A stretch of DNA of 64,000 nucleotides from Entomomonas asaccharolytica (GCF_016653615.1 NZ_CP067393.1:857673-921672); one strand, 5' to 3'; shown: positions 37,244 through 48,028, counted from the first letter of the stretch. Notes: a model not told the origin generated them from the sequence alone. Numbers and translations are program-made.

Positions 37244-39379
37244 GTGCTAAATCCGGTTAAAAAACAATTTCAATTTGGTCAATCAACGGTAACTTTAGAA
37301 ACAGGTCGTATTGCACGTCAGGCAAATGGTGCAGTGTTAGTTACTATTGATAATGATTTAAGTGTATTAGTAACTGTAGTTGCTGCTAAAAATGCAACAG
37401 AAGGGCAAGATTTCTTCCCATTATCTGTTCATTATCAAGAAAAAACTTATGCCGCTGGACGTATACCTGGCGGTTTTTTGAAGCGTGAAAGCCGCCCTTC
37501 AGAAAAAGAAACATTAACTTCTCGTTTAATTGATCGTCCTATTCGTCCATTATTTCCAGAAGGTTTTGTTAACGAAGTACAAGTAATTTGTACAGTGCTT
37601 TCTACTAATAAAAAGTCTGATCCAGATATCGCTGCTATGATAGGTACTTCAGCTGCTTTAGCCATTTCAGGAATTCCTTTTGAAGGCCCTATAGGTGCAG
37701 CACGTGTAGGTTTTCATATTGATTCTGGTTATTTATTAAATCCTACTTATGAACAATTACAAGCTTCACATTTAGACATGGTAGTTGCTGGTACAGAAAC
37801 TGCTGTATTAATGGTTGAATCTGAAGCTAAGGAATTAACAGAAGATCAAATGCTTGGTGGCGTGTTATTTGCTCATCAAGAATTGCAAGCAGTAATTAAG
37901 GCGATTAAGGAGTTTGCAGCTGCGGTGAATAAGCCAGTAATTGAATGGCAAGCACCTGTAGAAAATACTGCTTTAATTAATGCGCTGAAAGCAGAGTTAG
38001 GTGAAGCTATTTCTAAAGCTTATACCATTACTGCAAAACAAGAACGTTATGCTGCACTAGATACTTTACGTGAGCAAGCGGTTGCTAAATTTGCTGGTAG
38101 TGAAGAAGGCCAGCCTTCTGAGCAAGAAGTTAAAAATATTTTTGGTCTATTAGAATACCGAATTGTTCGTGAGAATATTGTTGATGGTCAGCCACGTATC
38201 GATGGCCGTGATACACGTACAGTACGTCCATTAAATATCCAAACAGGCGTGTTAAGTAAAACTCATGGTTCTGCTTTATTTACCCGTGGTGAAACACAAG
38301 CTTTGGTGGTAACAACATTAGGTACTGCGCGCGATTCACAACTACTAGATTCTTTAGAAGGTGAGCAACGTGATGCATTTATGTTGCATTATAACTTCCC
38401 TCCTTACTCTGTAGGCGAGTGTGGTCGTATGGGTGGTGTAGGGCGTCGTGAAATCGGTCATGGCCGTTTAGCACGTCGTGGTGTACAAGCAGTATTACCT
38501 AATGAAGCTGATTTCCCTTATACAATACGTGTAGTTTCTGAGATTACTGAGTCTAATGGTTCTAGTTCTATGGCTTCGGTTTGTGGTGCCTCTTTATCAT
38601 TAATGGATGCTGGTGTTCCATTACGCGCCCCTGTTGCTGGTATTGCTATGGGCTTAGTAAAAGAAGGTGATAAATTTGCAGTATTAACTGATATTTTAGG
38701 TGATGAAGACCATTTAGGTGATATGGACTTTAAAGTAGCGGGTACTGCTCAAGGTGTTACAGCGCTACAAATGGATATCAAGATTAATGGTATCACTGAA
38801 GAAATTATGGAAATTGCCTTAAACCAAGCGTTAGAAGCTCGTTTACATATTCTTAAGCAAATGAATGAAGTAATTAGTGAGTCCCGTGAGTTGTCTTCTA
38901 ATGCGCCTACTATGCTTACCTTCAAGATTGATCCTGATAAGATTCGTGATGTGATTGGTAAAGGTGGTGCAGTTATACGTGGTATTTGTGAAGAAACAAA
39001 GGCTTCTATTGATATTGATGATAACGGTGTAATCAAAATCTTTGGTGAAACAAAAGAAGCAGCTGAAATGGCTCAACAACGTGTATTAGGTATTACTGCA
39101 GAGGCTGAGGTAGGTAAGATCTATGATGGTAAAGTAGAACGTATTGTTGATTTTGGTGCTTTTGTCAATATTTTACCTGGTAAAGATGGTCTAGTACATA
39201 TTTCACAAATTAGTGACCAACGTATTGAGAAAGTGACAGATGTATTAAAAGAAGGCCAAATAGTTAAAGTTATGGTTATTGATGTCGACAATCGTGGACG
39301 TATCAAGTTATCTATTAAGGATGCAATTGCTGCTGAAAATTCAGCTCCTACTGTATCTGATATTCCAGTACAAGAATAA
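37244..39379 (+). CDS. pnp: polyribonucleotide nucleotidyltransferase (PNPase)
   Basis: A 711-residue phosphorolytic 3'-5' exoribonuclease. Two RNase PH domains (first with [16 protein letters not shown]; second with [20 protein letters not shown] and [16 protein letters not shown]) flank a helical domain, then a KH domain ([20 protein letters not shown]) and an S1 domain ([20 protein letters not shown]). It starts with GTG at 37244 after GAAGGA. It degrades RNA as part of the degradosome and is the last gene of the operon. Confidence 0.98.
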   Translation: MLNPVKKQFQFGQSTVTLETGRIARQANGAVLVTIDNDLSVLVTVVAAKNATEGQDFFPLSVHYQEKTYAAGRIPGGFLKRESRPSEKETLTSRLIDRPIRPLFPEGFVNEVQVICTVLSTNKKSDPDIAAMIGTSAALAISGIPFEGPIGAARVGFHIDSGYLLNPTYEQLQASHLDMVVAGTETAVLMVESEAKELTEDQMLGGVLFAHQELQAVIKAIKEFAAAVNKPVIEWQAPVENTALINALKAELGEAISKAYTITAKQERYAALDTLREQAVAKFAGSEEGQPSEQEVKNIFGLLEYRIVRENIVDGQPRIDGRDTRTVRPLNIQTGVLSKTHGSALFTRGETQALVVTTLGTARDSQLLDSLEGEQRDAFMLHYNFPPYSVGECGRMGGVGRREIGHGRLARRGVQAVLPNEADFPYTIRVVSEITESNGSSSMASVCGASLSLMDAGVPLRAPVAGIAMGLVKEGDKFAVLTDILGDEDHLGDMDFKVAGTAQGVTALQMDIKINGITEEIMEIALNQALEARLHILKQMNEVISESRELSSNAPTMLTFKIDPDKIRDVIGKGGAVIRGICEETKASIDIDDNGVIKIFGETKEAAEMAQQRVLGITAEAEVGKIYDGKVERIVDFGAFVNILPGKDGLVHISQISDQRIEKVTDVLKEGQIVKVMVIDVDNRGRIKLSIKDAIAAENSAPTVSDIPVQE

Positions 39380-39395
39380 TTGCTTATAAGTTATT

Positions 39396-39423
39396 AAAAA
39401 ACCCTGCTTTAGCAGGGTTTTTT
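39396..39423 (+). terminator. terminator after pnp
   Basis: A stem of about 12 pairs, core AAACCCTGC / GCAGGGTTT, with a TTTA loop and a T run, 16 bases after the pnp stop and immediately before the converging yacG. Confidence 0.92.
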
Positions 39424-39429
39424 AATGCA

Positions 39430-39648
39430 CTAATGTAACTTTTTAGACATTATTTCTGCTAATTCTTCTTCTGAAATAAACTCATCACTGATTAATTCTT
39501 GCCCTGCAATGCTATGTTCTTCTGCTGCCCATGCACCTAAATCTATGAGCTTACAACGTTTAGAACAAAAAGGACGATAGGGATTATTGCTACTATAAGT
39601 AAGTGATTTCTGGCATGTTGGACAGTTAACAATGGGATGTTTTTTCAT
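39430..39648 (-). CDS. yacG: DNA gyrase inhibitor / zinc protein YacG
   Basis: A 72-residue zinc-ribbon protein with ligands C9, C12, C28 and C32 (NCPTCQKSL and [19 protein letters not shown]). E. coli YacG binds GyrB and inhibits gyrase. It follows coaE by four bases, and the pilB-pilC-pilD-coaE-yacG order is typical of Pseudomonas and relatives. The acidic C-terminal tail binds GyrB in the known structure and is present here ([14 protein letters not shown]). Confidence 0.95.
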   Translation of the reverse strand: MKKHPIVNCPTCQKSLTYSSNNPYRPFCSKRCKLIDLGAWAAEEHSIAGQELISDEFISEEELAEIMSKKLH

Positions 39649-39652
39649 AAAC

Positions 39653-40255
39653 TTAATTCTTACAGAGTGTTAGATAAAATTGATGTAATTGCTCTACTTG
39701 TTGTTCTAAATGAGATATATCTTGATCATTAACTATTATATCATCAGCATAATGAAGACGTTCATTTCTACTAAGTTGAGTTTGCATAATAGCTTTAATT
39801 TGTTGTTCGGAGTTATTATCTCGCTGCATGCTACGACTAATTTGTATTGATTCACTGGTATCAATAACCAAAACTCGATTAACGAGTTCATATTGTTTCG
39901 ATTCTATAAGGAGAGGTGAAACTAAAATATTATAAGGTGAGCTAGAGTTTTCTAAAAATTGGCAAATCTCTTGGCGAATAATAGGGTGTAATAGATTTTC
40001 AAGCCATTTACGCTGTTGTGGATTTTGAAAAATTTGTTGGCGCAATAGTGCACGATTTAAATTACCATCCGCTAATAAAATCTCTGAACCAAAATGTTGT
40101 TCTATTTTTGTTAGGGCAGGTTTTCCTTTGCTCACTACCCAACGGGCAGCTTGATCAGCGTCGATAGCCTCAATTCCTTTATCAACAAATAATTGAGTTA
40201 CAGCAGTTTTACCACTGCCTATACCACCTGTAATACCCAGTGTCCAACTTTTCAC
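39653..40255 (-). CDS. coaE: dephospho-CoA kinase CoaE
   Basis: A 200-residue P-loop kinase that phosphorylates the ribose 3'-hydroxyl of dephospho-CoA, the last step of coenzyme A synthesis. Walker A is [14 protein letters not shown] (7-20), followed by [10 protein letters not shown] and the lid and CoA region around [20 protein letters not shown]. It stands between pilD (87 bases upstream) and yacG. Normal length. Confidence 0.96.
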   Translation of the reverse strand: MKSWTLGITGGIGSGKTAVTQLFVDKGIEAIDADQAARWVVSKGKPALTKIEQHFGSEILLADGNLNRALLRQQIFQNPQQRKWLENLLHPIIRQEICQFLENSSSPYNILVSPLLIESKQYELVNRVLVIDTSESIQISRSMQRDNNSEQQIKAIMQTQLSRNERLHYADDIIVNDQDISHLEQQVEQLHQFYLTLCKN

Positions 40256-40342
40256 TGTTGTTGATCTCTTGTTAATAAATAATAAAAGATATAGTAAAGG
40301 ACACTAATATAAATTAATATCCCTAATAAATAAGAGAGAAGG

Positions 40343-41209
40343 TTAATTAAGACCTGAAAATTTTAAATAGGCAGCCACAATATCCTGCCCCCAAATTAAG
40401 GCAATCCAACCTGCTATAGCTAAATAGGGGCCATAGGGCATCTTATTCTTACCTGCGAATAATAATACACCAATGATACCTATTACTGCACCAGCTGCAG
40501 CGGATAGTAGTATAACTACAGGTAAAATTTGATAGCCACCCCAAGCACCAAAGAGCGCAAGTAGTTTAAAGTCACCATGACCCATGCCATCATAGCCACG
40601 TAGTAGCTTAAAGAGGGCATTTACAGACCATAGGGACATATAGCCAATGACAGCACCTAAAATAGCACTGTTTATACTGATATCAGGAAATACACCATAG
40701 GTGTTAGCAAGAATACCTATCCATAATAAGGGTAATACTAACGAATCAGGTAATAGTTGATGATCGATATCGATCATGCTCATTGCTATTAGCCCCCATG
40801 TTAAAAAGATTAGTAATAAGGCTTCCACAGAGAAACCAAAATACCAAGCAATCCAACCAGACAGAATACCTGAACATAATTCAATAAGCGGATAGCGTTT
40901 GCTAATAGATGCTTTACAACCTCTACAACGACCTCTTAATATTAGGTAACTGATGATAGGTATATTTTCTATAGCAGTTATTTTATGACCACAATAAGGG
41001 CAAGTGGAGCAGGGCAAAAAAAGATTAAACTTGGTGTGTGGCTCAGTAGGTTGAGGTAGCTGAAGAATTTCACGGGCTTCCTGTTGCCAAGCATTGATCA
41101 TCATCTTAGGCAGACGATAAATAACCACATTAAGAAAACTCCCTACTAATAAACCTATTAGTAGGGAGGCAAAAATAAATAATAAAGGAAATTCGGTAAA
41201 AACAGTCAT
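40343..41209 (-). CDS. pilD: prepilin peptidase / N-methyltransferase PilD
   Basis: A 288-residue polytopic inner-membrane enzyme that cleaves prepilin leader peptides and N-methylates the new N-terminal phenylalanine. The zinc-binding cysteine pairs are CSTCPYC and CRGCKASISKRYP; the catalytic aspartates are in MSMIDIDHQLLPDSL and GYDGMGHGDFKLLALFGAWG. About eight membrane helices are visible. It follows pilC by five bases. It also processes type II secretion pseudopilins where those exist. Confidence 0.96.
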   Translation of the reverse strand: MTVFTEFPLLFIFASLLIGLLVGSFLNVVIYRLPKMMINAWQQEAREILQLPQPTEPHTKFNLFLPCSTCPYCGHKITAIENIPIISYLILRGRCRGCKASISKRYPLIELCSGILSGWIAWYFGFSVEALLLIFLTWGLIAMSMIDIDHQLLPDSLVLPLLWIGILANTYGVFPDISINSAILGAVIGYMSLWSVNALFKLLRGYDGMGHGDFKLLALFGAWGGYQILPVVILLSAAAGAVIGIIGVLLFAGKNKMPYGPYLAIAGWIALIWGQDIVAAYLKFSGLN

Positions 41210-41214
41210 TAATA

Positions 41215-42423
41215 TTATACAACTTGACCCATTTGGAAAATTGGTAAGTACATAGCAATAATTAATGTACCAATAATAACCCCTAACACAGCCATAATCA
41301 TTGGTTCCATCAGTGCAGATAAACTATCAACAATATTATCTACAGCTTCCTCATAAAAATTGGCTGCTTTACCAAGCATACTATCTAATGAACCTGACTC
41401 TTCACCAATGGCAGTTAACTGTATAGCTAATGGAGGGAATACATTACTACCACGCATAGCAAAATTAAGTTGTCTACCAGTAGAAACTTCTTGTTTAATT
41501 TTAAGTACTGCTTTTTTATAGACAATATTACCTGTAGCGCCTGCTACTGAATCTAAGGCTTCTACAAGAGGTACACCAGCAGCAAAAGTAGTAGATAATG
41601 TACGAGTGAAACGGGCAACAGCAGAATTATAGATAATAGATCCCACTATAGGGATACGTAATAGACCTCTATCAATAAGGTCACGGAAAGCAGGAGAGCG
41701 TTTATAGCCTTCTTTGATTACGAAACCAATAACGAATATTGCGATAAGTACTTTCCAACCATCAGACTGTAAGTATTCTGATAAGTCAACAACTTGTTGA
41801 GTTAACCAAGGTAAATCAGCTCCAAAACTTTGGAAAATAGCAGCAAACTGAGGCACTACTTTGACTAACAGGATGGCAGATACAACAACAGCTACAATTA
41901 GAATAGCTGCTGGATATATCATAGCTTTTTTAACTTTTTTCTTTAATGATTCACTTTTTTCTTTATAGCTAGCAACTCGATCTAATAAGGTTTCTAATGT
42001 ACCAGATTTTTCACCTGCTTCAATAAGACTACAAAAAAGCTCATCAAAATATAAAGGACGTTTTCTTAAAGATGAAGTAAAACTATTACCTGATGCTACC
42101 TCTTGTTTAATATTATCTAGTAGGTCACGTATTTTAGGTTTTTCAGCGCCCTCAGCAATAATCTCAAGTGCTTGTATCATAGGAACACCAGCTTTCATCA
42201 TGGTGGCCATTTGGCGAGTAAAAATAGCAATATCAATAGGCTTGATTTTACCGCCTATATTAAGCTCTAATTTTCGATTAATCTGTTTAGCAGTAATACC
42301 CTGTTTACGGAGAATGGCTTTGATAACGGTAGGGTCTGTTGCATTTAATTCCCCTTTAAGTTTGTTACCAGATTTATCTACACCTTTCCATAAATAAGTA
42401 CGTGTTTTTGCTACTTGCGCCAT
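41215..42423 (-). CDS. pilC: type IV pilus inner-membrane platform protein PilC
   Basis: A 402-residue platform protein with two repeated cytoplasmic T2SF domains (each about 120 residues; FTRQMATMMKAGVPMIQALE in the first, FTRTLSTTFAAGVPLVEALD in the second) and three membrane helices (around 170-195, 218-240, 375-397). It couples PilB ATP hydrolysis to pilin insertion. The ATG at 42423 is preferred over the GTG at 42429 because AGAGG lies five bases upstream of it. It lies 183 bases after pilB, with an inverted repeat in between. Confidence 0.95.
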   Translation of the reverse strand: MAQVAKTRTYLWKGVDKSGNKLKGELNATDPTVIKAILRKQGITAKQINRKLELNIGGKIKPIDIAIFTRQMATMMKAGVPMIQALEIIAEGAEKPKIRDLLDNIKQEVASGNSFTSSLRKRPLYFDELFCSLIEAGEKSGTLETLLDRVASYKEKSESLKKKVKKAMIYPAAILIVAVVVSAILLVKVVPQFAAIFQSFGADLPWLTQQVVDLSEYLQSDGWKVLIAIFVIGFVIKEGYKRSPAFRDLIDRGLLRIPIVGSIIYNSAVARFTRTLSTTFAAGVPLVEALDSVAGATGNIVYKKAVLKIKQEVSTGRQLNFAMRGSNVFPPLAIQLTAIGEESGSLDSMLGKAANFYEEAVDNIVDSLSALMEPMIMAVLGVIIGTLIIAMYLPIFQMGQVV

Positions 42424-42445
42424 GAGCACCTCTTTTTACAAGTAT

Positions 42446-42466
42446 TTTGACTTTTTAAAAGTCAAA
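42446..42466. repeat. 21-bp perfect inverted repeat between pilB and pilC
   Basis: TTTGACTTTT and AAAAGTCAAA flank one central T. It sits 23 bases upstream of the pilC start on the minus strand. It could be a protein-binding operator or a weak AT-rich hairpin; it lacks the GC core of a terminator. Confidence 0.5.
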
Positions 42467-42606
42467 TCCTTTATAATCAATCCATTATTACAACTATAAA
42501 TTACTGTATTAATTCTACCATAACTTACAAGCTATAGAAGTTGAATATTTATTCGATAGTCAAAATATGATGAATATCAAAAATTTAATTGTTACCTATC
42601 AGATTA

Positions 42607-44271
42607 TTAATCCGATGTAACACGATTTACCTCTTCTAAACTAGTTAAACCATCCATTACTTTTTTGAGGCCAGAAGCTCTTAAATCAGGAAAACCTTCT
42701 TTTCTTGCCTCATCAGCAATTTCAATAGCATTACCTTCAGACATAATAATACGTTGTAACGCAGGGGTTATTTTTACTACTTCATAAATACCCACACGAC
42801 CTTTGTAACCATTGTTACAACGATCACAACCTAAAGGGCCATAAACAGTGAAGTTGCCGATTTTATCTTGAGGAAATCCTGCTTTTATTAAAGCTTCATG
42901 AGGAATTTCCATTTCCTGTTTACAATGTGGGCATAAACGCCTAGCCAATCGTTGCGCAATAATTAAGTTAACAGAGGTTGCAATATTAAATGAAGCGACA
43001 CCCATATTCATCAAACGAGTTAATGTTTCAGGAGCACTATTGGTATGCAGTGTAGACATTACCATATGACCTGTTTGTGCTGCTTTAATCGCAATTTCAG
43101 CAGTTTCAAGGTCACGGATCTCACCCACCATGATAACATCAGGATCCTGACGTAAGAATGCCCGTAATGCTGCGGCGAAATCCATTCCCTGTTTGGGATT
43201 AACGTTTACTTGATTTATCCCTTCTAAGTTAATTTCAACAGGATCTTCTGCTGTGGAGATATTAATATCGGGAGTATTAAGGATATTTAAGCCCGTATAG
43301 AGAGATACAGTTTTACCAGAACCTGTTGGTCCTGTAACTAAAATCATACCTTGAGGGTGACTTAAGGCTTCTAAATAGAGTGCTTTTTGGTCAGGTTCAT
43401 AACCAAGTGAATCAATACCCATTTGGGCGCTAGAGGAATCTAGTATACGTAATACTATTTTTTCACCCCAGAGTGTAGGGCAAGTATTAACCCGGAAGTC
43501 AATAGATTTTCTTTCTGATACTTTTAATTTAATCCGTCCATCTTGAGGCTTTCTACGTTCAGAAATATCCATATCAGACATTACTTTTAAACGTGCTGCA
43601 ATACGAGGTGCTAATTCAATAGGAGGGCGAGATTTTATTTGTAGGATACCGTCACTGCGGAAACGTACTCTATAACTTTTTTCATAAGGTTCAAAATGTA
43701 AGTCAGATGCACCGCTACGTATAGCATTCAATAGCATTTGATTAACAAAATTAACCACAGCTTCGTCTTCTTTTTCATCATCCCCTACGCCAGGTTTTTG
43801 CAAAGGCCCAGCAGAGACTTGTTCTGCTTCAGTATCAAAGAAACGATCAAGTAAAGAGTTTAATTTATCTTCTTCAACAAGAATCGCATCAACAGGTAAA
43901 CCAGTATTAAATTGGATATCTCTCAAGCCTTGCTGATTAGATGGGTCAGAAATACCTAAGAAGAGACTGTTGCCACGTTTCCATAAGGGGATTGCGCGAT
44001 GTTGCCGAGCCAGTTTTTCAGTAACTACAGATTTTAATGCATCATCTATTTGTAGACTGCCTAAATCAAAAAGAGGCAATCCAAGTTGTTCTGAGATAAG
44101 TATAGCAATGCTTTTCGCGCTAGCCATTTTATTCTGTACTAAATAAGTAACAAGCGGTAATTGTTCTACCTTAGATTGTTGCATGGCTTGGCGCACATCA
44201 TTTTCTGATAAGATATCATTATCTACAAACAGCCTTGGAAGTCCAGTTAAAGGAGGATTTTGTGCGCTCAT
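42607..44271 (-). CDS. pilB: type IV pilus extension ATPase PilB
   Basis: A 554-residue hexameric ATPase. An N-terminal MshEN-type region (residues about 10-150, which binds c-di-GMP in some homologs) is followed by the ATPase core: GPTGSGKTVSLYTGL (Walker A), AFLRQDPDVIMVGEIRDLET (Walker B) and the tetracysteine zinc site CPHCKQEM / CDRCNNGYKGR. It powers pilus extension. The neighbouring kinase and HD-GYP regulator upstream on the same strand suggest c-di-GMP input. No pilA gene lies beside it, unlike in P. aeruginosa. Confidence 0.95.
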   Translation of the reverse strand: MSAQNPPLTGLPRLFVDNDILSENDVRQAMQQSKVEQLPLVTYLVQNKMASAKSIAILISEQLGLPLFDLGSLQIDDALKSVVTEKLARQHRAIPLWKRGNSLFLGISDPSNQQGLRDIQFNTGLPVDAILVEEDKLNSLLDRFFDTEAEQVSAGPLQKPGVGDDEKEDEAVVNFVNQMLLNAIRSGASDLHFEPYEKSYRVRFRSDGILQIKSRPPIELAPRIAARLKVMSDMDISERRKPQDGRIKLKVSERKSIDFRVNTCPTLWGEKIVLRILDSSSAQMGIDSLGYEPDQKALYLEALSHPQGMILVTGPTGSGKTVSLYTGLNILNTPDINISTAEDPVEINLEGINQVNVNPKQGMDFAAALRAFLRQDPDVIMVGEIRDLETAEIAIKAAQTGHMVMSTLHTNSAPETLTRLMNMGVASFNIATSVNLIIAQRLARRLCPHCKQEMEIPHEALIKAGFPQDKIGNFTVYGPLGCDRCNNGYKGRVGIYEVVKITPALQRIIMSEGNAIEIADEARKEGFPDLRASGLKKVMDGLTSLEEVNRVTSD

Positions 44272-44436
44272 AATAGTTAATATGATCCTTAGAACAATAT
44301 AGAGACTATAGATTATAAAATTAATAAATATGTATAGTAATACTATATTTGATTATTTATTAGGGAAGTATACTAATTGTATCGTTACTAATAAAGCATT
44401 TTGATAGATTTTATGTTGTAGATCATATCTTTTAGA

Positions 44437-45417
44437 TCAATTTTGATCTGCAAATTTAACTTTGATTTCTAATATAGCAGGCATATTATCTATAAATAAT
44501 GATAATAGATCAGGATCAAAATGCTTTTCCTTCTGTTCTAACATATATTCTATTGCCTGTTCTACAGACCAAGCTGCCTTATAAGGTCTGTTATTAGTAA
44601 GCGCATCAAATACATCAGCAATTGCAACAATTCTCGCTTCTATAGGAATTTGTTGTTGTTTTAAACCATGAGGATATCCTGAACCATCCCATTTCTCATG
44701 ATGATATTGAGCAACCGTTCTAGCTATCCTAAAAAGTTCAGCAGGATCATCACCAATAATTTCTACCCCAATAGCTACATGAGTACGCATAATATCCCAT
44801 TCTTCTGGCGTTAAAGCAGCTTGTTTCATCAAGATAGAATCAGGAATACCTATTTTTCCTATATCATGCATAGGCACAGCATTCATTAATAAGTCCGCTT
44901 GCTCTTCTGAAAAACCTGCTGCTTTTGCTAACACTTTTGCATAACGACTCATTCGAGATACATGCTGTCCTGTATCATCATCTTTATATTCAGCCGCTCG
45001 ACCAAGACATTCCACTATTTGTAATTGTGTTCTACGTAATTCAGCAATATCTACTAAGGTAAGATGTGTTTTAATTCTAGCTTTTACAGTAATAGGTTTT
45101 ATAGGTTTGCTAATATAATCTACACCACCTACCTCAAAACCTTTGGATTCATCGATTGCATCATTAAGAGAGGTAACAAAAATAACAGGAATATGCTTAG
45201 TTTTTTGATTGTTTTTTAACTGACGACAGGTTTCAAAACCATCCAATAAAGGCATAAGGACATCTAATAAAATTAGATCAGGTTGGTTTTGCTCAGCAAG
45301 CTCTAAGGATGTTTTACCATCTTTCGCAAAGAATAGTTCATAATCATCTTTTAATGTTTGTCGTAATAGTTGTAGGTTAGATGGTTCATCATCAACTAAT
45401 AAAATTTTAGCAGGCAT
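44437..45417 (-). CDS. response regulator with HD-GYP phosphodiesterase domain
   Basis: A 326-residue protein: receiver domain (1-120, phospho-acceptor D52 in LILLDVLMPLLDG, K104 in YISKPIKP) then an HD-GYP domain (145-326) with H184-D185 in PMHDIGKIGIP and the GYP motif HHEKWDGSGYPHGL (239-252). The metal and GYP residues are intact, so it probably hydrolyses cyclic di-GMP. It starts four bases after the hybrid kinase gene, forming an RpfC/RpfG-like two-gene signalling unit. Proximity to pilB suggests control of motility or attachment, which is inference. Confidence 0.92.
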   Translation of the reverse strand: MPAKILLVDDEPSNLQLLRQTLKDDYELFFAKDGKTSLELAEQNQPDLILLDVLMPLLDGFETCRQLKNNQKTKHIPVIFVTSLNDAIDESKGFEVGGVDYISKPIKPITVKARIKTHLTLVDIAELRRTQLQIVECLGRAAEYKDDDTGQHVSRMSRYAKVLAKAAGFSEEQADLLMNAVPMHDIGKIGIPDSILMKQAALTPEEWDIMRTHVAIGVEIIGDDPAELFRIARTVAQYHHEKWDGSGYPHGLKQQQIPIEARIVAIADVFDALTNNRPYKAAWSVEQAIEYMLEQKEKHFDPDLLSLFIDNMPAILEIKVKFADQN

Positions 45418-45421
45418 AAGA

Positions 45422-48028
45422 TTACTTAATTAAGTTTTTTAATAAAAAACTAGCATTTGTAAGTTCAAATTTATCAAGTAACTCCTTAAGTTGGGATAAA
45501 ACTTGATATTGGTGATGTGCAGTCAATATATCAAATACGCTTTGTATTTGGCTATCATCCATTTTGCCTAGTGTTAAGTTTGTACTTATTTCTGATATTA
45601 ATGTTTTATCATCTATAGATGTGATATTCACAGGTGATTTTGTAGGTTGTTCAGTCGTTGGTAACAAAGGAATAACTTCTCTTAAAGTTTCTTCTGTAAT
45701 TTCTAAAAAGCTTTTTAATAAAGTATTGAGCTGATGTATATCCAATGGATTTTTATGTTGTTCAATTTTTAATATACATTTATAAAGTTTTGACAAACAA
45801 AGGTTTCCTGAAGCACCTTTAGCTTTATGCATAATATTGAAAAATAAATCAGTGTTTTGTGTAGTCAGTTCAAAAGTGCTTAATTCTTGTTGGATAGCTA
45901 TTAAAAAATTATAAATTATTTTAATTAAGTGATCTTTATCGTTCCAAAGGCTTATGGCTCTAGTCCAATCAATTAGTAATAAAGAAGTTTCTATTGAAAT
46001 ATGATGATCATTAGTAAAATATTCATTTAAGGAACCATTAAAATATACAGTAGCAATAGCGTTTTTTATATCATGTGCATCAAATGGTTTTTTTACAAAA
46101 CCATTCATTCCTACTGCACGAGCATTTTGTCGCTCACGTGCTAATACATTGGCTGTGAATGCTAGAATAGGAGTTGGTTTTAAATTCTGCGTGTGTTCAT
46201 ATTCACGTATTATTCTAGTTGTTTCAATACCATCCAGATCAGGCATTTGTATATCCATAAATACTAAGTCAAAATGGTTTGTTTTAAAGGCCTCTATGGC
46301 ATCAAAACCATTAGTTTTAGATATTACCGTATGGCCTTCTTTTTTTAGAATTATTTCTAGAAGCTCTAGATTATAAGAAATATCGTCAACAGCCAATATA
46401 GTTAATGAAGGCAATTCTTGTTGAATTTCTTTATCCTTTGGAGCTGTATAAATTCCTTCTTGTAAGGGTAGGATTATATGAAAAGTTGTTCCAACATTAA
46501 GTTTGCTTTCTACAGTAATTTCACCTTGCATAAGTTCTGTTAACTGTTTGGCAATAGTCGTTCCTAAGCCAGTACCACCAAAGTGGCGAGACATTGATGC
46601 ATCTTCTTGAGTGAAAGGCATAAATATTTTTTCTAAATTACTTGGACTAATACCAATACCTGTGTCCTTAATCGCTATATGAACTTTATTTTGATCCATA
46701 AAAGCATTAATACTGACTTCTCCTTGTTTGGTAAATTTAATTGCATTAGCGACAATATTAGTAATGATTTGACGTATTCTTAAAGGATCACCTTTGAAAA
46801 AGGTTTTCAAAGTGGGAGAGTAATTTAAGGTAAGTTTTAGATTTTTTGTTTGAGCAGATAGTCGAAAAAGGGTTACACAATCTTCTAATAGGGCTTTTAA
46901 AGAAAAGTCAATATTTTCTAGCTCCATTGCTGAACGATCTAGCTTCATTACATCGAGTACATTATTGATTAAGGAAAATAGAGAATTCGCAGCGCTCGTT
47001 ACCGACTCCATATAATGTTTTTGAATAGAATTTAGAGGCGTTTCAGCTAATAAATGAGTAAAACCAAATACTGCATTCAGAGGTGTTCTTATTTCATGAC
47101 TTATATTAGCTAAAAACTCCAAAGTATTTGCTGCGTTTTTTTCAGCCATATCTCTAGAATTACGTATTTGATCTTCAATTAAATGACGATCAGTAATATC
47201 AAAAATAACTCCATCTATCCATTGTTGATCTCCATTAGATACGTATACGCAACTTTCCCAAACCCAAATGTCCCGACCATCGAGGTGTGTTATTTGATAT
47301 TCTATAGTATAGGGTTTTTTAGTCTCTATGACTTTTAATAAAGTTTCATCTAGTAGAGGCATAAACTCAGGTTTAATAACTTCAAGATAAGATCTTTTAC
47401 CAGATGTTATATCTTCCATCTTTAAACCTGTGAGTTTTGTAATACCCTCACTAATAAATACTGCTTTTCTTTCTAAATTGGCAGTGATTCGAAATGCAAT
47501 ACCAGGGATATTAGTAACCAGCGAGCGAAATTGCTGTTCACTTTCACGTAAAGCATTTTCCATGATTTTACGTTGGGTCATGTCTATAACAATGCTCACG
47601 TAAATTGAGTGATCAGATAGTTTTGCTTCGCCTAATGTCAATCGAATAGGAAAGCTTGTTCCATCTTTTTTTACAGCGATTAGTTCTCGTCCAGAACCAA
47701 TTATTTTAGCGGTTTTTGTTTTCTGATAATGTTGTAAATATTGATCATGGTTTTGTTGATCATGATTATTCATTAGAATATTAACATTGCGACCTATAAC
47801 TTCCTCTGCGCTCCAGCCAAAAATACGCTCTGCAGATTTGTTAAAGCTCTGTATTAATCCATTTTCATTAATTGTAATAATTCCATCAACAGCTGTATTT
47901 ACAATAGCTTCTAATCTTGATTGGTCTTCTCGGGCTCTTTTAAGAATATTACGATAATAAAGAAGCACTGTGATAAAGAGAATAATAGAAACAATAGAAA
48001 ATAAAGTATAAAAGATAGAGTGATACAC
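45422..48028 (-). CDS. hybrid sensor histidine kinase (PAS-PAS-HisKA-HATPase-REC-HPt)
   Basis: An 868-residue membrane-tethered kinase. A single N-terminal helix (5-25) leads to PAS 1 (33-150), PAS 2 (163-285), HisKA with H311 in LANISHEIRTPLNAVFGF, HATPase (N box VANAIKFT near 427-433; DTGIGIS; GGTGLGTTIAKQL), a receiver with D592 (LVFMDIQMPDLDG), and a C-terminal HPt domain with H734 in NIMHKAKGASGNL. Phosphate probably passes H311, D592, H734 to D52 of the adjacent HD-GYP regulator. There is no periplasmic sensor domain, so the signal is likely cytoplasmic or in the membrane. Confidence 0.92.
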   Translation of the reverse strand: MYHSIFYTLFSIVSIILFITVLLYYRNILKRAREDQSRLEAIVNTAVDGIITINENGLIQSFNKSAERIFGWSAEEVIGRNVNILMNNHDQQNHDQYLQHYQKTKTAKIIGSGRELIAVKKDGTSFPIRLTLGEAKLSDHSIYVSIVIDMTQRKIMENALRESEQQFRSLVTNIPGIAFRITANLERKAVFISEGITKLTGLKMEDITSGKRSYLEVIKPEFMPLLDETLLKVIETKKPYTIEYQITHLDGRDIWVWESCVYVSNGDQQWIDGVIFDITDRHLIEDQIRNSRDMAEKNAANTLEFLANISHEIRTPLNAVFGFTHLLAETPLNSIQKHYMESVTSAANSLFSLINNVLDVMKLDRSAMELENIDFSLKALLEDCVTLFRLSAQTKNLKLTLNYSPTLKTFFKGDPLRIRQIITNIVANAIKFTKQGEVSINAFMDQNKVHIAIKDTGIGISPSNLEKIFMPFTQEDASMSRHFGGTGLGTTIAKQLTELMQGEITVESKLNVGTTFHIILPLQEGIYTAPKDKEIQQELPSLTILAVDDISYNLELLEIILKKEGHTVISKTNGFDAIEAFKTNHFDLVFMDIQMPDLDGIETTRIIREYEHTQNLKPTPILAFTANVLARERQNARAVGMNGFVKKPFDAHDIKNAIATVYFNGSLNEYFTNDHHISIETSLLLIDWTRAISLWNDKDHLIKIIYNFLIAIQQELSTFELTTQNTDLFFNIMHKAKGASGNLCLSKLYKCILKIEQHKNPLDIHQLNTLLKSFLEITEETLREVIPLLPTTEQPTKSPVNITSIDDKTLISEISTNLTLGKMDDSQIQSVFDILTAHHQYQVLSQLKELLDKFELTNASFLLKNLIK

